DNA of 11,493 nt, taken from contig JAOZOC010000051.1 in the NCBI GenBank assembly GCA_029933495.1, positions 1-11,493 on the forward strand. The letters are read 5' to 3'. This document shows positions 6,450-11,493 of this stretch, piece after piece. Position numbers and translations under genes: made by a program. The first letter of the stretch is position 1. The number at the start of each line of letters is the position of its first letter. This DNA is from Bacteroidales bacterium (lineage in GTDB: Bacteria > Bacteroidota > Bacteroidia > Bacteroidales > JAADJA01). The notes beneath the pieces were generated by a model, which saw only the letters and a program-made list of their open reading frames with translations, made no database searches and had not been told where the DNA came from.

Positions 6450-6653
6450 CTACATATCGTGTTTACTAATTAGCTCCAGGGCCTTTTTTTCATCTTTTTC
6501 ATCAACGAAAAGGCGAATTTCTCCGAGTAACAATCCGGAGCCCTTTTGATTCAGCAAATAGCATTCAATTTTATTCTCTGTGAGCATTTGCTGCATCATC
6601 TCCACCCTGTACATTTTATCAGCCGTATAGACCTCTCTCATATTCTCTTCCAT
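6450..6653 (-). CDS. DUF2007-type small protein, second of two tandem copies
   Basis: A 67-residue protein, MEENMREVYTADKMYRVEMMQQ onward in pieces, ending in LELISKHDM. It shares the layout of its neighbour at 6180-6386: a short strand, a helix (YRVEMMQQMLTENKIE), 'YLLNQKGSGLLLGEIRLFV' in pieces and a final helix (EKKALELI). The two are therefore probably diverged duplicates. Function is unknown; in other genomes this domain often sits near membrane or transport genes. The start could be Met1 (ATG at 6653) or Met5 (6641). The gap to the upstream LUD gene stop is 11 bases. Confidence 0.75.
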   Translation of the reverse strand: MEENMREVYTADKMYRVEMMQQMLTENKIECYLLNQKGSGLLLGEIRLFVDEKDEKKALELISKHDM

Positions 6654-6664
6654 AATTATAAATT

Positions 6665-7306
6665 TTATTCGTTATCAACTAAAAAAAGATATAGTTCCTT
6701 TGGGCCATGTGCACCCATAACCAATGTTTTTTCAATGTCAGCGGTCCTGCTCGGTCCGGTAATTACAGAAACTAACGAGGGCATATCCTTTCCATATCGC
6801 TCTTTCATTCCAAGCAATGCATCTTTAATGTCAGGTACTATTTGCGAAATATTTGCAATCACAATATGATGCTCGGGAAAAACATTCATTCTTCTTCCTG
6901 AGGTTTGTTTTGAAGATATCATAATACTTCCCAGGCGTGCAATCAGAAACTCACAATAAGTTATTCCAACCTCCATCGAAATAAAATCATTCTCATCCGA
7001 TTTAAAAGGTATATCAGCATCTTCAAGAACTTTCTTTATCTCAGGCTCAATACAATAAACGCTATCCCATTCATTTTCATCTATAAATGTATTAAGATTT
7101 TTCTTTAATTCAGATTCATTTTCACAATAGATGAACTTACCGCTCACCTTTGTAAACTCTTGTGCAAAAGTAATATCCAGTGTGTCTTCAATTTCCTTAT
7201 AAACCGAAGAATCAATATCAATTGAAGAATAGGGGTTCTCATTTTTACTAATTAGTGCATTTCTGACCTTCTTTAGAACCTTTTCTCTTGATGTTGTTTC
7301 GTCCAT
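6665..7306 (-). CDS. LUD-domain protein, LutC/YkgG-like
   Basis: A 213-residue single-domain protein of the LUD family (PF02589), named for LutC, which takes part in lactate utilisation together with the iron-sulfur proteins LutA and LutB. Family hallmarks are present: an N-terminal helix with REKVLKKVRNAL, then ITYCEFLIARLGSIMISS (115-132), TGPSRTADIEKTLVMGAHGP (183-202) and a final strand ELYLFLVDN. No lutA or lutB is nearby. It lies between ftsH (19 bases) and the DUF2007-type genes (11 bases), so this is a standalone copy typical of the Bacteroidota ftsH cluster. A lactate role is therefore not supported by context. I do not assign the lutC symbol for that reason. The ATG at 7306 fits the family length. 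Confidence 0.88.
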   Translation of the reverse strand: MDETTSREKVLKKVRNALISKNENPYSSIDIDSSVYKEIEDTLDITFAQEFTKVSGKFIYCENESELKKNLNTFIDENEWDSVYCIEPEIKKVLEDADIPFKSDENDFISMEVGITYCEFLIARLGSIMISSKQTSGRRMNVFPEHHIVIANISQIVPDIKDALLGMKERYGKDMPSLVSVITGPSRTADIEKTLVMGAHGPKELYLFLVDNE

Positions 7307-7325
7307 TTTTCAGATATAAAATTAT

Positions 7326-9497
7326 TTAATCCTTACTTTTCGTATCAGGTTTATCATCAATTTCGCTGTTCTTATTCTCATCCTCTTTCTTGTCATTTTC
7401 ATTCTCTTTTGGAAGCGGTTTAACCTTGTTTTTCCCGTTATTCTTCTTTAGCAGTTTAACCTCCTCCTCTGCATCTTCATCAAGCTTCTTCCTTCTTTCT
7501 TCATATGGACGATCACCAAATATTTTAATAAGGTCTTCACGGAAAATAACCTCTTTTTCGAGAAGAACCTGTGCAAGTTTTTCGACCTTTTCTTTATTAT
7601 CCTTTATAATTTTTATTGCACGATTATAAGCATTTTCAATAAGTAAACTAACCTCTTCATCAATCAGCTGGGCTGTTTTCTCACTGTAAGGTTTAACAAA
7701 TGAATACTCCTGCTGGCCGGTAGAATCATAATATGATACATTTCCAATTTTGTCATTTAAACCAAAATAGACAACCATATTGAAAGCCTGCTTTGAAACT
7801 TTTTCAAGATCATTTAGAGCGCCCGTTGATATTTTACCAAAATTCACAAACTCTGAAGCCCTGCCACCCATTGTAGCTGTCAGTTCATCAAACATCTGGT
7901 CGAAGGTAGTAATTTGTCTTTCTTCAGGAAGATACCAGGCTGCACCCAAAGCTTTACCTCTTGGCACAATTGTGACCTTAATCAAAGGATGGGCATGCTC
8001 TGTCAGCCAGCTTATAGCAGCGTGCCCTGCTTCGTGGTATGCAATAATTTTTTTCTCGTATGCCGAAATAATTTTATTCTTCTTTTCAAGCCCTCCAATA
8101 ATCCTGTCAATAGCATCCAGAAAGTCCTGTTTTTCGATGAGCTTTTTATTATTTCTGGCTGCAATAAGAGCAGATTCGTTACAAACATTGGCTATATCAG
8201 CTCCGGAGAAACCCGGTGTTTGCTTTGCCAGAAAAGAAACTTCGACCTTATCCGAATTCTTAAGCGGTTTCATATGAACCTTAAATATTGCTGTTCTCTC
8301 TTCAAGATCAGGGAGTTCAACATGTATTTGTCGGTCAAAACGACCAGCACGCAGTAAAGCACGGTCCAGAATTTCTGCTCTGTTTGTTGCTGCGAGAATT
8401 ATGACACCAGTATTACTCTGAAAGCCATCCATTTCAGTAAGTAGTTGATTAAGGGTATTTTCCCTTTCATCATTTGCTCCAGTCATAGAGTTTTTTCCTC
8501 TTGCCCGGCCTATTGCATCGATTTCATCAATAAAAATGATACAGGGAGCTTTTTCCTTGGCTTGTTTGAAAAGATCGCGTACCCTTGATGCACCCACACC
8601 AACAAACATTTCAACAAAATCGGAGCCGGAGATCGAAAAGAACGGAACCTGAGCTTCGCCAGCCACAGCTTTCGCAAGAAGAGTTTTACCGGTTCCAGGA
8701 GGCCCAACAAGCAAAGCACCCTTTGGAATTTTACCTCCCAGATTTGTGTATTTGTCAGGAGTTTTCAGGAAGTCAACAATTTCCATAACCTCTACTTTTG
8801 CCTCTTCCAGCCCTGCGACATCATCGAAATTAACATTAACAGCTGCCTCCTTATCATAAAGCTGAGCTTTTGATTTCCCGATACTGAATATCTGTCCTCC
8901 ACCGGCGCCGCCTCTGCTCATCATCCTCATTATAACTATCCAAACAACAACTAAAATAAGAAGTGGCAAAATATATCCAAGCACTTCACCCGACCAGTTG
9001 TGTCTGGTTTCATTTTTCAGATATATAGGGTTATCGATACCTTCCTGCGCTTTTTCAACATCCTCTTTAAAGCTATCGTATGAACCTATTGTGTATGTGA
9101 ATTGAGGCCCGAACTCGCTAGAACCATTAGGCAGTTTATCCTTGTATTTAGCATCATTCAGTTTATCCTTTTTTAAGAATATTTCAGCCTCCTCCTTATT
9201 TATAACAAGAATTTTCTCAACATCATTATTTATGAGCATTTGCCTAAGCTCACCCCAATCCAGATTCTTAACTTCTCCTGTCCACATATTTGGGAACGAA
9301 AGAATGAGAAAAACAACTGCTATTATTCCATAAATCCAATAGAAATTGAATTTACTTTTGGATGGTTTGCCTCCAGAAAAAGGGTTAGGAGATTTTTTCT
9401 TGGGATTTTTATCTTCCACTCCCCCTTTTTTAGAATACTTGCTTTGTTTGTTAATATTCTTTGATTTTTGTTTATCGTCTTTATTATTTTCTGCCAT
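7326..9497 (-). CDS. ftsH: ATP-dependent zinc metalloprotease FtsH
   Basis: Membrane-bound AAA+ protease that extracts and degrades membrane and cytosolic proteins as a hexamer. The 723-residue protein has a Lys-rich cytoplasmic head (1-49), membrane segment 1 (about 52-70), a periplasmic domain (about 75-170) and membrane segment 2 (about 172-190). The AAA module follows: Walker A GPPGTGKT (265-272), pore motif FVG (298-300), Walker B IIFIDE (320-325) and arginine fingers Arg386 and Arg389 in LLRAGRFDR. The zinc protease domain has HEAGH (488-492) and third ligand Asp563 in GALNDLEK. All key residues are intact. A highly charged tail of about 60 residues follows. Both the long head and tail are common in Bacteroidota and lengthen it beyond the roughly 640 residues of E. 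coli FtsH. It sits between rsfS (43 bases upstream) and the LUD gene, in the operon leading to cdsA and psd. Confidence 0.98.
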   Translation of the reverse strand: MAENNKDDKQKSKNINKQSKYSKKGGVEDKNPKKKSPNPFSGGKPSKSKFNFYWIYGIIAVVFLILSFPNMWTGEVKNLDWGELRQMLINNDVEKILVINKEEAEIFLKKDKLNDAKYKDKLPNGSSEFGPQFTYTIGSYDSFKEDVEKAQEGIDNPIYLKNETRHNWSGEVLGYILPLLILVVVWIVIMRMMSRGGAGGGQIFSIGKSKAQLYDKEAAVNVNFDDVAGLEEAKVEVMEIVDFLKTPDKYTNLGGKIPKGALLVGPPGTGKTLLAKAVAGEAQVPFFSISGSDFVEMFVGVGASRVRDLFKQAKEKAPCIIFIDEIDAIGRARGKNSMTGANDERENTLNQLLTEMDGFQSNTGVIILAATNRAEILDRALLRAGRFDRQIHVELPDLEERTAIFKVHMKPLKNSDKVEVSFLAKQTPGFSGADIANVCNESALIAARNNKKLIEKQDFLDAIDRIIGGLEKKNKIISAYEKKIIAYHEAGHAAISWLTEHAHPLIKVTIVPRGKALGAAWYLPEERQITTFDQMFDELTATMGGRASEFVNFGKISTGALNDLEKVSKQAFNMVVYFGLNDKIGNVSYYDSTGQQEYSFVKPYSEKTAQLIDEEVSLLIENAYNRAIKIIKDNKEKVEKLAQVLLEKEVIFREDLIKIFGDRPYEERRKKLDEDAEEEVKLLKKNNGKNKVKPLPKENENDKKEDENKNSEIDDKPDTKSKD

Positions 9498-9540
9498 TAT
9501 GACTTAACTTATTTTCTAATCTTAAAAGTAAATAATTAAA

Positions 9541-9915
9541 CTATTTCAAATTGAAGCTTTTAACTTCTGCATCAGCCCAAAGTTTTTCAAGATTATAGAA
9601 CTCTCTTGTCTCCTTCTGAAAAATATGAACAACAACATCAACGTAGTCTAACAATATCCATTCCGCATTCTCAAAACCCTCCCTGTGCCATGGCTTTGAG
9701 CTCAACTCTTTTAAAGTGTGTTCTTCAACCGAACCGGCAATAGCTTCAACCTGAATTTTTGAATCTGCATGACAAACCACAAAATAATTACTCACCGAAT
9801 TGGGGATTTTAGTCAGGTCGAGTCTTACTACCTCTTCGCCCTTCTTATCCAGAATCCCTTCAATTATCACTTCCGATAAACGCTCCGATTCATTTTTTTG
9901 TACTTTAGCTGCCAT
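9541..9915 (-). CDS. rsfS: Ribosomal silencing factor RsfS
   Basis: Binds ribosomal protein L14 (uL14) on the 50S subunit and blocks subunit joining, lowering translation under starvation. The 124-residue protein contains the DUF143 pattern: VVRLDLTKIPNSVSNYFVVCHADSKIQVEAIA in pieces (family 'D.....s...DyfVi.tg.S..qv.Aia'), KPWHREGFENAEWILLDYVDVVVHIF in pieces (family 'eG...a.WvlldygdvvvHvf') and a final FYNLEKLWADAE. All these features are intact. The ATG at 9915 is chosen because it gives MAAKVQKNES at a normal N-terminus. A frame-open ATG at 9945 would place a -7-like box inside the gene. It appears to be the first gene of the ftsH-cdsA-psd operon and diverges from birA. Confidence 0.93.
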   Translation of the reverse strand: MAAKVQKNESERLSEVIIEGILDKKGEEVVRLDLTKIPNSVSNYFVVCHADSKIQVEAIAGSVEEHTLKELSSKPWHREGFENAEWILLDYVDVVVHIFQKETREFYNLEKLWADAEVKSFNLK

Positions 9916-9932
9916 ATAAATTTTATTTTGTG

Positions 9933-9940
9933 CAAAAGTA
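9933..9940 (-). promoter_or_regulatory. -7-like box upstream of rsfS operon
   Basis: On the minus strand TACTTTTG (9940-9933) fits TAnnTTTG. It would place the transcript start near 9926-9928, about 11-13 bases before the rsfS ATG. No good -33 element lies 19-21 bases further up, so the call rests on one box and its position. Confidence 0.4.
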
Positions 9941-10031
9941 ATCATTTTTGCAACATTTAAAATGAAATACTGACTAACATTATCAGCTTGAAAATGTTTG
10001 GTTTTACATTAATTTTTCAGAGAATTGATAA

Positions 10032-10784
10032 ATGATTGGGCACAAAGAAAATATTATCAGGCCAGGCAGTATAAATTCGACTAATGAATATGCGCTTGAA
10101 CTTTTCAGAAATAACAAAATCACAAGCGACGGAACGATTGTAGTTACACACAATCAGACTAAAGGCAAAGGCATTGATAAGAACAGGTGGGAAAGTGAGC
10201 CTGGCAAAAATCTTACATTTTCTGTCTGTTTGTTTCCGCATTTTCTGCCTGTCGAAAGACAGTTTGAACTGAATAAAGCAATGTCTCTTGGAATTTATGA
10301 TTTCGTAAGAGACAGAATCCCAAATGAAAAGATTACCATAAAATGGCCAAATGATATTTACATAAATAATGGAAAGGTTGCAGGCATTTTAATAAATAAT
10401 ACCATTAAGGGTAATATTCTCGATTTTACGGTTGCCGGATTTGGAATAAATATCAATCAGGCTAAGTTTATAAGTGAAGCTCCCAATCCAGTGTCATTTA
10501 TTAAATATCTGAACAAGGAGTTAACCCTGGACGAATGTCTTGATCTTGTGTGTAAGAAGCTGGATACAAGATATGAACAGCTAAAAACCAATCAGTTTAC
10601 TCAATTAGATTCTGATTATTTGGAATCTCTTTACAGGCTTAATGAGAATCACACTTTCAAGTATGAAGGAATAATTATTGATGCCAGGATTACAGGAATT
10701 TCGAACTTCGGGCATTTACAACTTGACACCAAAGATGGCAGGAAGTTAGAATGTGATTTGAAAGATGTTGCTTTTATTATATAA
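10032..10784 (+). CDS. birA: Biotin--[acetyl-CoA-carboxylase] ligase, no DNA-binding domain
   Basis: Activates biotin to biotinyl-AMP and attaches it to the carrier lysine of enzymes such as acetyl-CoA carboxylase. The 250-residue protein starts directly with the catalytic domain (INSTNEYALELF). It has the nucleotide-loop region QTKGKGIDKNRWESEPGKNL in place of the usual GRGR.GR.W, then KWPNDIY (104-110) and GKVAGILI with the catalytic-type lysine Lys115. A small C-terminal SH3-like domain follows (about 203-250). The N-terminal helix-turn-helix of E. coli BirA is absent, so it is a monofunctional group I ligase and not a repressor. One oddity is that the GRG of the loop is GKG here, a conservative change. 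The ATG at 10032 is followed at once by conserved sequence. It diverges from rsfS and converges on the SRPBCC gene. Only a weak promoter-like AATGTTTG near 9993-10000 was seen. Confidence 0.93.
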   Translation: MIGHKENIIRPGSINSTNEYALELFRNNKITSDGTIVVTHNQTKGKGIDKNRWESEPGKNLTFSVCLFPHFLPVERQFELNKAMSLGIYDFVRDRIPNEKITIKWPNDIYINNGKVAGILINNTIKGNILDFTVAGFGININQAKFISEAPNPVSFIKYLNKELTLDECLDLVCKKLDTRYEQLKTNQFTQLDSDYLESLYRLNENHTFKYEGIIIDARITGISNFGHLQLDTKDGRKLECDLKDVAFII

Positions 10785-10785
10785 A

Positions 10786-10821
10786 TCGTCAATCGTAAAT
10801 CGTTTTCGTCAATCGTAAATC
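10786..10821. repeat. Two direct copies of a 16-bp repeat with 7-bp substructure
   Basis: TCGTCAATCGTAAATC occurs at 10786-10801 and again at 10806-10821, with GTTT between, so the period is 20. Within each copy the unit AATCGT(A/C) recurs at 7-bp spacing. The array fills most of the 42-base gap between the convergent birA and SRPBCC stop codons. No hairpin terminator is seen there. Confidence 0.85.
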
Positions 10822-10826
10822 AAAAA

Positions 10827-11231
10827 CTACTCCTCCATCTTCTCTTTAAGCTTCTCAGCTAATATATTGACAAAATTACTTAATGGCCTGGAAGCCATCA
10901 TTTTTAGCATTGGATTAAGCTTGGCATTTATTATAATCTGAGTTTCTGTTTGTCCGTCTCCAACACTATTAAGCATAGAATCCATATTAAATGGAAAAGG
11001 TGATTTTCCTTCTGAAGAATACCTGATTAGCGAATATTCGTTTTTATCTGAAATGTGCATAGCCAAATCAGCCATTCCTTTTATTGTAAAAGAACAATTT
11101 TTATCTGTTGACTGCCAGTTGGTTACTTGTTCAGGTAACAATTTCTCAAAATTATTGAAATCGGCAAGAAAAGAAAAAACCTTCTCAGGCTTTACATTTA
11201 TAACAACTTTATTACTTTTAAATTCAGCCAT
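10827..11231 (-). CDS. SRPBCC-family (START-like) protein
   Basis: A 134-residue protein of the SRPBCC / polyketide cyclase-like lipid-binding fold. It opens MAEFKSNKVVINVKPEKVFSFLADFNN in pieces, the usual first strand and two helices ('S....i..s.e.Vf.fl.d..n...llP'). A series of beta strands follows (FTIKGMADLAMHI; QTETQIIINAKLNP), then a long C-terminal helix (LSNFVNILAEKLKEKM) that would close the hydrophobic cavity. The ligand is unknown. A protein of this type next to birA, often with pyrE, is a common Bacteroidota arrangement as I recall; pyrE, if present, would lie beyond the right edge. The ATG at 11231 is chosen over a TTG at 11240. TAAATTTG (11245-11238) resembles a -7 box but would make the transcript nearly leaderless. 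Confidence 0.82.
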   Translation of the reverse strand: MAEFKSNKVVINVKPEKVFSFLADFNNFEKLLPEQVTNWQSTDKNCSFTIKGMADLAMHISDKNEYSLIRYSSEGKSPFPFNMDSMLNSVGDGQTETQIIINAKLNPMLKMMASRPLSNFVNILAEKLKEKMEE

Positions 11232-11274
11232 ATTTGTCAAATTTAATTTTAAGACACACGACCCCCGAAAATAC

Positions 11275-11358
11275 AGAGCAGATTCAGTACATCTCTATCA
11301 TTCTGTTAATATTGACAGAATATGTGACAAGCATCCAGGCTTGTCAAGATTCTGCTCT
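11275..11358. repeat. Nested inverted-repeat structure, three-way-junction-like
   Basis: An outer arm of 11 bp with one mismatch (11275-11285 AGAGCAGATTC with 11348-11358 GATTCTGCTCT) encloses two hairpins. One is TTCTGT (11301-11306) with ACAGAA (11315-11320). The other is TGACAAGC (11325-11332) with GCTTGTCA (11339-11346), a perfect 8-bp stem with a 6-base loop. The element lies about 45 bases upstream of the SRPBCC gene and just before the tandem repeat. It does not show tRNA hallmarks. It might be a structured RNA, a protein-binding site, a terminator for a gene beyond the right edge, or a small repeat element. Function is unknown. Confidence 0.65.
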
Positions 11359-11375
11359 CTTTATTCATTAGATAT

Positions 11376-11493
11376 CATAACTCCAAACTCATAACTTCTA
11401 ACCCATAACTCCTAACTCCTAACCCATAACTCCAAACCCATAACTCCAAACCCATAACTCCAAACTCATAACTTCTAACCCATAACTCCTAAC
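11376..11493. repeat. 7-bp tandem repeat array with higher-order repeat, runs off the window
   Basis: Sixteen whole heptamers and a 6-base partial lie in register from 11376 to the window end. The units are CATAACT, CCAAACT, CCAAACC, TCTAACC, CCTAACT and CCTAACC (consensus roughly C-M-W-AAC-Y). CATAACT alternates with a variable unit through most of the array, giving a 14-bp period. The first 42 bases (11376-11417) recur at 11453-11493 without a mismatch over the 41 bases visible, so there is also a 77-bp higher-order period. The array is non-coding as far as seen; the C-rich and A-rich strand bias is strong (no G at all). The full length is unknown because it reaches the edge. Confidence 0.93.

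Noticed and set aside
7390..8357. Long open frames on the plus strand opposite ftsH
   Set aside because: They are antisense shadows of a gene with every FtsH motif intact. Their serine- and phenylalanine-rich translations mirror its Lys/Glu-rich regions.
11275..11358. tRNA gene or tRNA-like attachment site
   Set aside because: Its length fits, but there is no T-loop GTTCGA, no 7-bp acceptor and 5-bp anticodon arm layout, and no CCA-side match.
11376..11493. CRISPR array
   Set aside because: The repeat is a continuous 7-bp tandem array without 25-35 base direct repeats or unique spacers, and no cas gene is present.
1..11493. Prophage, insertion sequence, toxin-antitoxin or defence system
   Set aside because: All recognised genes are housekeeping or core-genome types. 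No transposase, integrase, terminal repeats or toxin-like pair was seen on either strand.

Overview
The window reads as a chromosomal housekeeping segment from a member of the Bacteroidota, probably Bacteroidales-like, though the lineage is inferred. The DNA is AT-rich and start codons mostly lack a Shine-Dalgarno sequence. Several genes are preceded by the Bacteroidota-type promoter (TTG or TTTG near -33, TAnnTTTG near -7). The run birA / rsfS / ftsH / LUD protein / DUF2007 / cdsA / psd matches, from memory, a gene order common in that phylum.

Layout. Left edge: a TetR-type regulator (+), cut by the window start. 775-2031: metK (-), S-adenosylmethionine synthetase, with a long structured 5' leader that resembles a SAM-II riboswitch. 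2116-2332: divergent promoter region. 2333-2584: rpsT (+), ribosomal protein S20, with a strong terminator. 2705-3412: radC (+). 3489-4652: wecB-type UDP-GlcNAc 2-epimerase (+). It converges on a long minus-strand run, read right to left: rsfS, ftsH, a LUD-domain protein, two small DUF2007-type proteins, cdsA and psd. Gaps in this run are 2-63 bases, and one pair overlaps by 4 bases. birA (+) diverges from rsfS and converges on an SRPBCC-family gene (-). The right end (11241-11493) has no gene but holds an inverted-repeat structure and a 7-bp tandem repeat that runs off the edge.

How the genes work together. cdsA and psd supply two steps of phosphatidylethanolamine synthesis (the intervening PS synthase is not here). 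FtsH is the membrane quality-control protease, and its place in one apparent operon with lipid genes suggests shared envelope control. rsfS and rpsT concern the ribosome, birA activates biotin enzymes such as acetyl-CoA carboxylase, and metK makes SAM.

The most interesting signal is the metK leader. A SAM-II-like pseudoknot core begins just after the predicted transcription start. Three segments of it also have nested complements further down the same leader, giving a complete competing fold. An in-frame AUG lies inside the aptamer core. The right-end repeats are the next most unusual features. No phage, transposon, CRISPR or defence system was seen.
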